From Deltaproteobacteria bacterium (lineage in GTDB: Bacteria > Desulfobacterota > WTBG01 > CAIYCZ01 > CAIRTM01): DNA of 38,177 nt. Positions 23,754 to 31,540 of this stretch are shown piece after piece. The translations under genes and the position numbers were made by a program. The first letter of the stretch is position 1. Every line of letters begins with the position of its first letter. The stretch spans positions 1-38,177 of the forward strand of contig JAJRXD010000041.1 in assembly GCA_024276465.1 (NCBI GenBank), given 5' to 3'. Under the pieces are notes generated by a model that made no database searches, had not been told where the DNA came from, and saw only the letters and a list, made by a program, of their open reading frames with translations.

Positions 23754-24134
23754 ATGACCTTAATGAGTTTTGAAGAAATGAAAAGGAGATATGACGGGGG
23801 AGAAGATTCTCTTGAACTGACTCTTGAGAAATGGGAAAGGATCCTTAAACATTCAAATACAATTTTTCATCTGAATCATTATCAGGATCTTTTAAAAGCT
23901 GCTATTGTCCCTATTTTCCTCTGTACGGAATATGCAAACCAGTGTCACATGTGTCCGATTTTCAGTGTCTGCAAACAGGGGCACTCAGAGCACTGGATAA
24001 AACTCATGAGGGTAGTTCAGGCTTATGCTATTGCGGGGGATATTCTTCCGAAGGATCCTCTCCATGGTCAGATAGAAACATTTGTAAAAAAACTGAAGCT
24101 GTGCCGCGAAGATATTTTAAGCAAATTAAATTAA
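23754..24134 (+). CDS. Small cytoplasmic Cys-cluster protein of unknown function
   Basis: This 126-residue protein has a compact C-x6-C-x2-C-x5-C array (CTEYANQCHMCPIFSVC, C57, C64, C67, C73) followed by KQGHSEHW with two His, in a mostly helical chain. Such spacing could bind an iron-sulfur cluster or zinc. No known domain was recognised, and there is no signal peptide or membrane segment. I chose ATG at 23754 because GAGGTTGAGAG lies upstream; a TTG at 23724 and an ATG at 23763 are alternatives. It is alone, between a small inverted-repeat element and a gap with repeated TGTCCAAAA motifs. Confidence 0.7.
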   Translation: MTLMSFEEMKRRYDGGEDSLELTLEKWERILKHSNTIFHLNHYQDLLKAAIVPIFLCTEYANQCHMCPIFSVCKQGHSEHWIKLMRVVQAYAIAGDILPKDPLHGQIETFVKKLKLCREDILSKLN

Positions 24135-24150
24135 TAATTAAGTTCATTCT

Positions 24151-24414
24151 TGTCCAAAATCGGTTTTTATTTGGACAGCATTATTGCTTTTAGGTTGCAG
24201 AGATTTATTGTCACAACACAGTAAAACGTCTAAAAGGCCTTATCATGAGGTTTTAAAGACCTTTTTTGGATGCAACTTGTATTTTGTTGCCACTATTTTG
24301 TTTTGGACAGCATATAAAGTGAACTAACAACCTGGTTTTTAGAAATCATAGTCAGTAATGCAAAATCAATCACTTGGCTTGTCCAAAAAGGCAATTTCAG
24401 ATTATTTTGGACAG
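24151..24414. repeat. Recurring TGTCCAAAA motif in an intergenic region
   Basis: The motif TGTCCAAAA or its inverse TTTTGGACA (one copy one base shorter) occurs five times in about 265 bases: 24151 (direct), 24170 (inverse), 24301 (inverse), 24380 (direct), 24406 (inverse). The first two and the last two pairs face each other as inverted repeats about 20-26 bases apart. The gap 24135-24464 has no gene. It also holds a weak hairpin (AAAAGGCC at 24232, GACCTTTT at 24258) that may end the upstream transcript. The motif looks like a binding site repeated around a promoter. Confidence 0.5.
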
Positions 24415-24464
24415 TAGTGAAGTAAGTTATTATGCTGATTCAGGTAATAAAGGAGGATGGTAAA

Positions 24465-24617
24465 ATGATAGAGAAGCAAAACGAAGAAGAGCTTGAAATG
24501 CTTTTTAAAAAATTTGATGAGAAGATTTGTGAGTTTGAGCAAAAATTTTTAACAGTAGAAAAAAAAATTCAGGATGTTAGAAAAAAAAAGGTTATGGACG
24601 AGGAAGAACAAAAATAG
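24465..24617 (+). CDS. 50-residue coiled-coil small protein
   Basis: ATG at 24465 has a strong AAAGGAGGA ribosome site seven bases before it. That decides the start against the longer in-frame ATG at 24432, which has none. The product is highly charged (many Glu and Lys) with a heptad-like pattern (LEMLFKKFDEKICEFEQKFL) that suggests a short coiled coil. It has no known domain. It lies between the TGTCCAAAA region and the excisionase-like HTH gene, 101 bases upstream of the latter. Function unknown. Confidence 0.6.
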   Translation: MIEKQNEEELEMLFKKFDEKICEFEQKFLTVEKKIQDVRKKKVMDEEEQK

Positions 24618-24718
24618 TATTTTTATTGACAAAGATTACAGTGTTTAGTAGGAAAACAGATCCATAGACTTACTTATAAAAGAATTAAAGATGTTCCATG
24701 AAATAAAAAGGAGAAGAG

Positions 24719-24910
24719 ATGGCTGAAATAATGACGCCAAAAGAAGTGGCAAAATACCTTAAAATGTCAGTATTGACAGTTTACAAGCATGCAAAGCAGG
24801 GAACAATTCCAGGTTTCCGTGTTGGAAATTCATGGAGGTTTGATAAAGACAAAATAGATGAAGTCCTGGTAAAGGGGGGATCAAACCCAAATTTTAACAG
24901 CAGTACATGA
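24719..24910 (+). CDS. Excisionase-like helix-turn-helix DNA-binding protein
   Basis: This 63-residue protein is one winged HTH of the excisionase/MerR-like HTH_17 type: IMTPKEVAKYLKMSVLTVYK, then HAKQGTIPGFRVGNSWRF and DKDKIDEVL. Such proteins bind DNA as small regulators or as directionality factors of integrases. The ribosome site is AAGGAGAAGAG. No integrase or recombinase is in the window, so a regulatory role is more likely. rpe follows after 15 bases and may be co-transcribed. Confidence 0.85.
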   Translation: MAEIMTPKEVAKYLKMSVLTVYKHAKQGTIPGFRVGNSWRFDKDKIDEVLVKGGSNPNFNSST

Positions 24911-24925
24911 GGGGAACAACTTGTT

Positions 24926-25588
24926 TTGAGTATGAAAAAAAAGATTTCTCCTTCTATTCTTTCTGCAGATTTTTCCTGTCTGGAAAAAGAGATTAAAGCA
25001 CTGGAAGAAGCCGGTGCTGACTACATCCACATTGATGTAATGGACGGGCATTTTGTTCCCAACATTACAATTGGACCTCTGATTGTAGAAGCTGCAAAAA
25101 AAGTTACAAAACTTCCCCTTGATGTTCACCTTATGATAGAAAATCCCGACTTATATATTGAAGCATTTGCAAAGGCGGGAAGCTCAATCCTTACAGTGCA
25201 CCCGGAAGTATGTTACCACCTTCAAAGAACCCTCAAAGCCATTAAGGACAGCGGGGTAAAGCCTGCTGTTGCCCTGAATCCGGCAACACCTGTTTGCTGT
25301 CTGGATCATGTGCTGGATGATATTGAAATGATTCTGATAATGACAGTGAACCCTGGTTTTGGTGGCCAGAAATTCATTTCTGCAATGCTTCCAAAGATTA
25401 AACAGCTGAGGCACAGGCTTGACAGCGAAAACAGAACAATTCCCATTGAGGTAGACGGGGGGGTTGTTCTGGAAAACATAGGAGAGGTTTCAAAAGCCGG
25501 AGCAGATGTTTTTGTTTCAGGTTCAGGCGTTTTAAAGACTGCTGATTATAAAAAAACAATTTTACACATGAAGAAACTGATTGCCTGA
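24926..25588 (+). CDS. rpe: Ribulose-phosphate 3-epimerase
   Basis: This 220-residue TIM-barrel enzyme interconverts ribulose-5-phosphate and xylulose-5-phosphate in the pentose phosphate pathway. Motifs are SPSILSADFSCLEKEI, YIHIDVMDGHFVPNITIGP with the metal His/Asp, LDVHLMIENPD, LILIMTVNPGFGGQKFI, and EVDGGVVLENI, followed by ADVFVSGSGV. Length is standard. The start may be TTG at 24926, which has GAGGGG at suitable spacing, or ATG at 24932. It follows the HTH gene by 15 bases. Confidence 0.95.
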   Translation: MSMKKKISPSILSADFSCLEKEIKALEEAGADYIHIDVMDGHFVPNITIGPLIVEAAKKVTKLPLDVHLMIENPDLYIEAFAKAGSSILTVHPEVCYHLQRTLKAIKDSGVKPAVALNPATPVCCLDHVLDDIEMILIMTVNPGFGGQKFISAMLPKIKQLRHRLDSENRTIPIEVDGGVVLENIGEVSKAGADVFVSGSGVLKTADYKKTILHMKKLIA

Positions 25589-25688
25589 ACAGTCCGGGGT
25601 TCTGCGTCTGCAGCCTGATTTTAGCTCAACAGCCTAACAAATTCCGACAACAAAATTTTTTTACAGATGCTTGTTGACAGGTAATTGT

Positions 25689-27158
25689 ATGCTGCAAAAC
25701 ATTTCAGTATCATTTGTCAGGAGTCTGGCAGTCCTGAGTCTAATTGTTGAAATCTGTTTTTCCTGTCTGTCCTGCACTTCTGTAAGGTCAAACCCGGAAA
25801 CCTCTGTGCCCGTGCAACAGGCAATGATTGACAGCAATGAGGATAACAGCACTTATCCGGAACTGAAAATCCGGAATGTTGTCCCGGTTATGGATAACGC
25901 CACAATAGAACCCGTCAATATAGCGGTTAAGGATAAATCCGACAACAAAACCGTTTTGCAATCCAGCTTGCCTGACATTGTTTCTGCTCCCCTGCATCAT
26001 TTTACCTTAACCGGCGGGACCGCTGAAAGCACAGCAGGGCAGAGCTGGGCATTACCTGCAAACGATGTTGTTGTTACTGCTTATGACAGGCTTGGCAATA
26101 TTAAGGCTGATTATACAGGCCGGGTATACTTCCTTTCAACTGATGGAGCAGCAACTCTGCCCTTTACAGCGGTTTCAAAATATACTTTTAGTCTGGCTGA
26201 CAGAGGGTCCCACACTTTTGCCGGGACAGGTTTTATTCTTAAGACAACAGGCAGGCAAACCATTACAGTTACAGACGGTACAATCAGTAAAACAAGTGCT
26301 GAAATTATAGTCTACTGTGATGGTTCGAAATGGTCTGAGGCTGCAGGGCCGGCAGATTTTACTCCAAGAAAAAATCACAGCTGTGTAACATTTGATAAAA
26401 AAATATGGGTCATAGGAGGAGTTGCAGGCTATAAAAGGAACGATGTGTGGTATTCGCCTGATGGCGATAAATGGGTATGTTCCACAGAGCATGCTGGTTT
26501 TACTCCGAGATCAGATCATTTAACTCTGGTATATGACAACAAAATCTGGATGATCGGCGGTGATGATGGGAATTATTTTATGGGGACAAACGATGTCTGG
26601 TATTCAGAGGACGGTTCAGCATGGATAGTGGCTACTGAAAATGCAGCGTTTTCCAGAAGATATTTTCATGATGGTGTGGTATATGACAACAGGATGTGGG
26701 TAATCGGGGGCAAATTTCAGGATGATGTCTGGTGGTCAAAAAATGGATCTGACTGGTTTCAGGCTGACAGTAATCCGGCATTTGGTTCAAGATATGGACA
26801 TTCATGTGTGGTATATGACAACAGGATGTGGGTAATCGGAGGATACAGTGCTGGTTATAAAAATGATGTCTGGTGGTCCACGGATGGCTCCAAATGGCAC
26901 CAGGCCACTGCAAATGCAGGTTTCAGCCCGAGATACGGGCATGAAAGTCTGGTATATGGTAATAAAATATGGGTAATAGGGGGGCACGACGGCAATCCTG
27001 AAGGTGATGTCTGGTATTCTAAGAATGGTTCAGACTGGACAGCGGCAACTGAAATGGCTGATTTTGGAACAAGAAACGGACACGCCTGTACAGTATTTAA
27101 CAACAGGATGTGGCTCATTGACGGGAATTTTTCAGGTGATGTCTGGTATTCATACTGA
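25689..27158 (+). CDS. Exported Kelch-repeat beta-propeller protein
   Basis: The protein of about 489 residues starts at ATG 25689 with a signal sequence (hydrophobic SLAVLSLIVEICFSCLSC). The Cys near the end could be lipidated, but the lipobox is poor. An Ig/filamin-like region follows (FTLTGGTAESTAGQSWALP, then VVVTAYDRLGNIKADYTGRV and AVSKYTFSLADRGSHTF). Next come six Kelch units, each with an IWVIGG core and a DVWYS..DG..W end (cores IWVIGG, IWMIGG, MWVIGG, MWVIGG, IWVIGG and MWLIDG). Six units close a beta-propeller, usually for protein or glycan binding at the cell surface. The gene is alone, facing the convergent release-factor-like gene. Confidence 0.85.
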   Translation: MLQNISVSFVRSLAVLSLIVEICFSCLSCTSVRSNPETSVPVQQAMIDSNEDNSTYPELKIRNVVPVMDNATIEPVNIAVKDKSDNKTVLQSSLPDIVSAPLHHFTLTGGTAESTAGQSWALPANDVVVTAYDRLGNIKADYTGRVYFLSTDGAATLPFTAVSKYTFSLADRGSHTFAGTGFILKTTGRQTITVTDGTISKTSAEIIVYCDGSKWSEAAGPADFTPRKNHSCVTFDKKIWVIGGVAGYKRNDVWYSPDGDKWVCSTEHAGFTPRSDHLTLVYDNKIWMIGGDDGNYFMGTNDVWYSEDGSAWIVATENAAFSRRYFHDGVVYDNRMWVIGGKFQDDVWWSKNGSDWFQADSNPAFGSRYGHSCVVYDNRMWVIGGYSAGYKNDVWWSTDGSKWHQATANAGFSPRYGHESLVYGNKIWVIGGHDGNPEGDVWYSKNGSDWTAATEMADFGTRNGHACTVFNNRMWLIDGNFSGDVWYSY

Positions 27159-27264
27159 GCAGCAGGCGCTCAGGGGGGGATGAGCACTGATGCTTTCCGG
27201 GGACTGTTCCGGACCAGCGTGTCTTGTATCCGAAACTTTTTACTTTCGTGCCTGTATTTTGTTT

Positions 27265-27810
27265 TTACGACTTTTTCAATGGTTTAAAGTTATAATTTTG
27301 GCGTAAAGTGTTCACAGCATTTAACAGGTCCCTGTCCCTGCTTAAAGCTTTATTCAATTTCCCTGTTGTTGTGTTTAATATTTTTGAGGCAGAACTTACA
27401 CTTCCTTCTGCCAGGAATATGGCATCAAGTATTGTTGCGCAGAAAACAGGGTATAATGGGTTCCTGATATTTATGTGCAGGGGACGGTCTTTCCGGAATA
27501 TCTCTTTTATATTTGTCTGGATTTTAAATGTCGAATGCGAAGGGTCTTTTCTGACATTAAGAGCAACAGCCTTTTTAAGCCTTTTCAGGGCTTTAAGCTT
27601 GTTTTCTGCCTGTGACCTGCTTTCTTCAGCTATAACTGAAATATCTGTTTTGCAATGAGTGATGCGAACAGCACTGTATGTCCTGTTTCTTTTTTGTCCT
27701 CCGGGACCGGAAGCTGCATAAGCATCTATTTTACATTGTCTGATAAACTGTTTTTCATCAAGGCTTAAAAAAGGATAGGAACCTGACGGAAGAATTTTAA
27801 ATCCCTTCAA
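27265..27810 (-). CDS. GGQ-containing release factor-like protein (RF-1 domain)
   Basis: The 181-residue protein has the peptidyl-tRNA hydrolysis motif YAASGPGGQKRNRTYSAVRI with G37-G38-Q39, then SRSQAENKLKALKRLKKAVA, all of the RF-1 domain. It lacks the codon-recognition domains of RF1 and RF2. The C-terminal part (SSASKILNTTTGKLNKALSR, DRDLLNAVNTLRQ) resembles a helix-turn-helix rather than the Lys/Arg-rich tail of ArfB. It is therefore a release-factor-like protein of unclear ribosome target, perhaps for rescue. It is divergent from the BNR-repeat gene. Confidence 0.82.
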   Translation of the reverse strand: MKGFKILPSGSYPFLSLDEKQFIRQCKIDAYAASGPGGQKRNRTYSAVRITHCKTDISVIAEESRSQAENKLKALKRLKKAVALNVRKDPSHSTFKIQTNIKEIFRKDRPLHINIRNPLYPVFCATILDAIFLAEGSVSSASKILNTTTGKLNKALSRDRDLLNAVNTLRQNYNFKPLKKS

Positions 27811-27866
27811 TAATTACCTCCTTGAAAAAAAACAGCTAATTCTAAGGGAATTGGCATAAGATTTGA

Positions 27867-27896
27867 TTGATTACAACAAAGATATTATCATATAAT
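27867..27896 (+). promoter_or_regulatory. Promoter of the BNR-repeat protein gene, overlapping palindrome copy 2
   Basis: TTGATT (27867-27872) and TATAAT (27891-27896) are 18 bases apart. The -10 lies inside the 16-mer ATATTATCATATAATA (27882-27897), which is identical to the one at 19700-19715, so a factor binding the palindrome would block this promoter. Confidence 0.45.
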
Positions 27897-27964
27897 AAAA
27901 CAAATTAGCATGGTTTGAATAATTATTCCATGGAAAGAACTTAACGCAGACCAACTACTAAATT

Positions 27965-30733
27965 ATGATACTGCTGGCAAACAGACTGAAAACCGGTTTT
28001 TTTATACCTGTTTTTTTCATATTTTTTTCAATATCAGCATACGCAGCAGTGGAAACTTCTTTCCCGTCAGTGGGAATTACAGGTGGTCCTGTTTTTGCGA
28101 TTGCTGTTTCAGATGACAGCAATGATTCAGTTTATGTTGCTACTGGCGATGGAATATTTAAAAGCGAATATGAAGAAGATATATGGAGGCCTGTTAATAC
28201 GGGCTTAGGATCAACATATGTCTATGATGTGGTACTGCATCCGGTTACATCAACAATTATCTATTCTGCAACAGAAGGCGGGATTTTTTACAGTACAGAT
28301 GGCGGTGAAAAGTGGGTAACCAGAGGGCTTAAAGATTCCAAGGTGTATTCTCTTGCCATTCACTCTGTATCAACCACTTATCTTGCTGCAGGAACTGTCC
28401 TGGGTGTTTTTACAAGCACTGACGGAGGATCAAGCTGGACCAAAAATCCAACAGGGCCTCAAGATGTTTTTAATGTTGCTTATGATCCTGACACCAGTTC
28501 AAAAATTTATGCAGGAAGCTTTGGAAAAGGGATTTACAGAAGTACTGACTTTGGAGCAACCTGGTCTAAAACCGGCGATGGTCCAAGCTTTGTACAACAC
28601 ATTGCAGTTAATCCTGCAAGTACCAGCATTCTGTATGCGGCCACGAACAGCGGCATATATAAAAGCACTGACAGTGGAACTGCGTGGTCCATTATTAATG
28701 CTGATTTGTCAGGTGTGCCTGTATACAGCATTGCCATATCACCTTCAAATCCATCAATTGTTTATGCTGCAACAGACATGGGGGCATACAAAACTACTGA
28801 TGCAGGCAGTTCATGGAGCAGAATTATCAGCGGAATAGCAGTTGACGGCACGCAGGGGCCTTTTGTCAGGGAAATAGTGATCGACCCGTCCAGCACAGCT
28901 ACACTTTATGCCGGCATCTACAGTGGTGCCACTAATGATGCTGATATTTATAAATCTACAAACAGCGGAAGCTCATGGGTGCAGATAAATCGTGAGCTGG
29001 CAAACACAACTGTTTACTGCCTTGCTTTTGATTCTGAAAACCAGGATGTTGTTTATGCAGGAACAGGTACAATCGGGATTATTAAAAGCAGTAACAGCGG
29101 GCTGAGCTGGAATGAGGCTAACAAAGGGTTGACCAAGTACCTTGTCAAGGCAATAGCTGTAAATCCCGATTCATCAACTGTTTATGCAGGAACAACAAGC
29201 GGACTTTTTATCAGTACCAATGCGGGAGATGAGTGGGAAGAAGCAAGTCCGAATTATGACATTTACAGTATTGGAATAGATCCGCATACACCTGAAAACA
29301 TTTTTATAGGAACAAACTGGGGGATTTTTCTGAGCACAGATGATGGTGGAACATGGTCATCGCTGAACAACAAGCTTGAAAATCCATCTGTTTTAAACAT
29401 TGTTTTTCATCCCGATGATTCGGGAACATTATATGTTGGGACAAACGGCGATGGTATTTTCAAAAGCACTTCAGGGGGTGAAAGCTGGCTGGCAATAAAT
29501 GAAGGGCTGGATTACCTGCAGGTTTTGTCTCTTGCTATTGATTCTTCAAATCCTGACACTCTTTTTGCGGGAACCAGAGGGGGTGGGGTTTACAGGAGTT
29601 CCAATGCAGGAGAAACATGGGAGATTGCAAGCCGTTCTTTTGGCGGTCTTTCAGTAAACAGCATTGTTATAAACCCTGATGATCCGGAAATTGTATATGC
29701 TGGAATGGAATCCAGAGGTTTTTACAGAAGTGTTGATGGAGGGGAAAGCTGGGAGGTAGGCTCAAATGAAATTTCAGACAAAACGGTTTATGCCCTTGCT
29801 TTTGATCCGGAGAATTCCCAGACACTTTTTGCTGCAATTGAGGGTGATATTTCAATTTTTACATTTAATTCTCTGCCTTATCCTCCTTCTGACCCCTCTC
29901 CGGCAGATGAAGCAGTGAACCAGCCTGTTACAGCCACATTAAGCTGGACAGCCTCAGATCCTGATGCAGGAGACAGCCTGTCATATAAAGTATATTTTGG
30001 AACTGATGAGGACCCCAAAGCCAATAATGCTGTCAAGGTAACCTCTACTGATTATGATCCTGGTGTCCTGATGTTCGGACAGACATATTACTGGCAAATA
30101 ACAGCTGTTGACAGCCAGGATGCTGAGACCCAGGGACCTGTCTGGTCTTTTTCCACTGTAATCAGCACTCCACCCCTGGTACCATCAAATCCGTCACCAA
30201 AGAATGGATCAGAAGATGTGCCTTTGCCAGTTACATTAAGCTGGAGCGGAGGAGATACTGATAATTCAGATATTGTTGTATATGATTTATACCTTGGAAT
30301 TTTTGAACCTCCGCCACTTAAAAAGGAAAATCTGGAGAAGGCTTCCTACCAGTCCACAACAGCCCTGATGTCTTTTACTACTTATTACTGGAAGATTGTT
30401 TCACGGGACAATAACGGTCTTGAAACCCAGGGCCCTGTCTGGAGCTTTAAAACCGGCATGCCGGAAAAATGTTATTTTGAAAAAGCATTAAGCAGCAAAG
30501 AACCGGTGCTGAATGTTTTGAGAAGGTTTCGTGATACATGCCTCATGAAAACTGAGCAGGGAAGAGCCCTTGTTGCTCTTTACTATATCCTGTCCCCTGC
30601 CCTTGTATCAACTCTTGAACATCTGCCTGAATTTAAAAAACAAACGCTGGAACTGCTTGAAGAAATTATTCCTGTTATTGAAAACAGATTGCAGGAAGGA
30701 GAGTGTAAAACAGATACATTTAATGTAAAGTGA
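27965..30733 (+). CDS. Large exported BNR/sortilin-type propeller protein with Fn3 domains and a CFI-box-like C-terminus
   Basis: This is a 922-residue secreted protein. The signal peptide is hydrophobic (FFIPVFFIFFSISAYA). From about 40 to 640 it carries more than ten repeats of roughly 40-45 residues with cores such as YAGTxxGIYKSTDSGxxW and VYAGMESRGFYRSVDGGESW, the BNR/VPS10-like propeller pattern. Two Fn3-like domains follow: PPSDPSPADEAVNQPVTATL to QGPVWSFSTV, and VPSNPSPKNGSEDVPLPVTL to QGPVWSFKTG. The C-terminus from C836 (CYFEKALSS, VLNVLRRFRDTCLMKTEQGR, ALYYILSPAL) follows the layout of CFI-box C-terminal domains (CFIATAAYGS, LRxFRD, GR, YYxxSP), with CYF in place of CFI. Such proteins are probably surface or extracellular; the ligand is unknown. 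Confidence 0.85.
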   Translation: MILLANRLKTGFFIPVFFIFFSISAYAAVETSFPSVGITGGPVFAIAVSDDSNDSVYVATGDGIFKSEYEEDIWRPVNTGLGSTYVYDVVLHPVTSTIIYSATEGGIFYSTDGGEKWVTRGLKDSKVYSLAIHSVSTTYLAAGTVLGVFTSTDGGSSWTKNPTGPQDVFNVAYDPDTSSKIYAGSFGKGIYRSTDFGATWSKTGDGPSFVQHIAVNPASTSILYAATNSGIYKSTDSGTAWSIINADLSGVPVYSIAISPSNPSIVYAATDMGAYKTTDAGSSWSRIISGIAVDGTQGPFVREIVIDPSSTATLYAGIYSGATNDADIYKSTNSGSSWVQINRELANTTVYCLAFDSENQDVVYAGTGTIGIIKSSNSGLSWNEANKGLTKYLVKAIAVNPDSSTVYAGTTSGLFISTNAGDEWEEASPNYDIYSIGIDPHTPENIFIGTNWGIFLSTDDGGTWSSLNNKLENPSVLNIVFHPDDSGTLYVGTNGDGIFKSTSGGESWLAINEGLDYLQVLSLAIDSSNPDTLFAGTRGGGVYRSSNAGETWEIASRSFGGLSVNSIVINPDDPEIVYAGMESRGFYRSVDGGESWEVGSNEISDKTVYALAFDPENSQTLFAAIEGDISIFTFNSLPYPPSDPSPADEAVNQPVTATLSWTASDPDAGDSLSYKVYFGTDEDPKANNAVKVTSTDYDPGVLMFGQTYYWQITAVDSQDAETQGPVWSFSTVISTPPLVPSNPSPKNGSEDVPLPVTLSWSGGDTDNSDIVVYDLYLGIFEPPPLKKENLEKASYQSTTALMSFTTYYWKIVSRDNNGLETQGPVWSFKTGMPEKCYFEKALSSKEPVLNVLRRFRDTCLMKTEQGRALVALYYILSPALVSTLEHLPEFKKQTLELLEEIIPVIENRLQEGECKTDTFNVK

Positions 30734-30785
30734 GAATATTTATGGACATGAACAGAGATATACTGCTGCAAAAATGTTACTTTTC

Positions 30786-30809
30786 GGCCCTTTTTCGGGG
30801 CTTTTTTTT
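30786..30809 (+). terminator. Terminator of the BNR-repeat protein gene
   Basis: GGCCC (30786-30790) and GGGGC (30797-30801) form a short GC-rich stem followed by eight T residues. A second hairpin, AATCGGG/CCCGATT (30829-30848) with a 6-base loop, follows without a T-run. Confidence 0.6.
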
Positions 30810-30868
30810 ACCTGTTTGAACTCTGTAAAATCGGGAATTTCCCCGATTAGAATGAGAGTTTCCTCCTA

Positions 30869-30898
30869 TTGAAATAGTCACCCTCAATTCTTTATAAT
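30869..30898 (+). promoter_or_regulatory. Promoter of the exopolysaccharide export operon
   Basis: TTGAAA (30869-30874) and a perfect TATAAT (30893-30898) are 18 bases apart. Only seven bases separate the -10 from the ATG at 30906, so the mRNA would be leaderless or nearly so. Confidence 0.6.
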
Positions 30899-30905
30899 TA
30901 CGCAC

Positions 30906-31532
30906 ATGAAAAGAAATGCAGGGGCACTTCTGTATAAATCCTTAAAACTTTTTTTTTTAATTACAGCTGTTTTTTTTATCTTTGCATGCTCAAGCGAATA
31001 TAACATTATCCCTCAAAACTCAAATCAACTTGTAAAGCTTCATGAATACCAGCCATATGTTATTGGGTGCGGGGATATGCTGCGGGTTGTGGTGTGGGGA
31101 CATGATGATTTATCTGTGAATGCGGTTGTAATGCCTGATGGTAAGGTATCGCTGCCTCTTGTGGGTGATATTCATGCCGAGGGACTGAGTGTTGAAGCTT
31201 TAAAAAAAGAGCTGAACAAAAAGATGAGTGAATATATTCTGGAACCAGCTGTATCTGTATCGGTTTCTCAGATAAAGAGCATGAAAATATATATTATTGG
31301 AGAAGTAAATCGCCCCGGCGAATATGATCTTGTTTCATATACAGATGTTCTGCAGGCTGTTGCAAAAGCAGGTGGTTTTACCATATATGCAAAGAAGAGC
31401 AAAGTACAGGTAATCAGAGACGATGGAAACAGAAGGATGAAAATAAAATTTGATTATAATCAGGTAGTAAAAGGTAAAAATCTGGATCAAAATATTCCTC
31501 TTAAACCAGGAGATGTTATAATTGTGCCATAG
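30906..31532 (+). CDS. Polysaccharide export outer-membrane lipoprotein (Wza/GumB-like)
   Basis: This 208-residue protein starts with a lipoprotein signal (MKRNAG, hydrophobic LFFLITAVFFIFAC with the lipidated Cys at about 28). The Poly_export domain follows: YVIGCGDMLRVVVWGHDDLS, VMPDGKVSLPLVGDIHAEGL, then the helix EALKKELNKKMSEYI. An SLBB-type domain comes next (SMKIYIIGEVNRPGEYDL, LQAVAKAGGFTIYAKKSKV, IPLKPGDVIIVP). It forms the periplasmic/outer-membrane exit channel for capsule or exopolysaccharide. It lacks the long C-terminal amphipathic helix of E. coli Wza, as do the shorter family members. It is first in the operon with the barrel, Wzz-like and kinase genes. Confidence 0.92.
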   Translation: MKRNAGALLYKSLKLFFLITAVFFIFACSSEYNIIPQNSNQLVKLHEYQPYVIGCGDMLRVVVWGHDDLSVNAVVMPDGKVSLPLVGDIHAEGLSVEALKKELNKKMSEYILEPAVSVSVSQIKSMKIYIIGEVNRPGEYDLVSYTDVLQAVAKAGGFTIYAKKSKVQVIRDDGNRRMKIKFDYNQVVKGKNLDQNIPLKPGDVIIVP

Positions 31533-31540
31533 ACTGAACA

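Noticed and set aside
24719-24910. A prophage or integrative element suggested by the excisionase-like gene
   Set aside because: No integrase, att duplication, tRNA target or phage gene lies nearby; rpe follows directly, so a simple regulator is more likely.
28353-28838. A 161-residue frame on the plus strand inside the BNR-repeat gene
   Set aside because: The repeats keep an alternative frame open; its sequence is Leu/Gln-rich with no family features.
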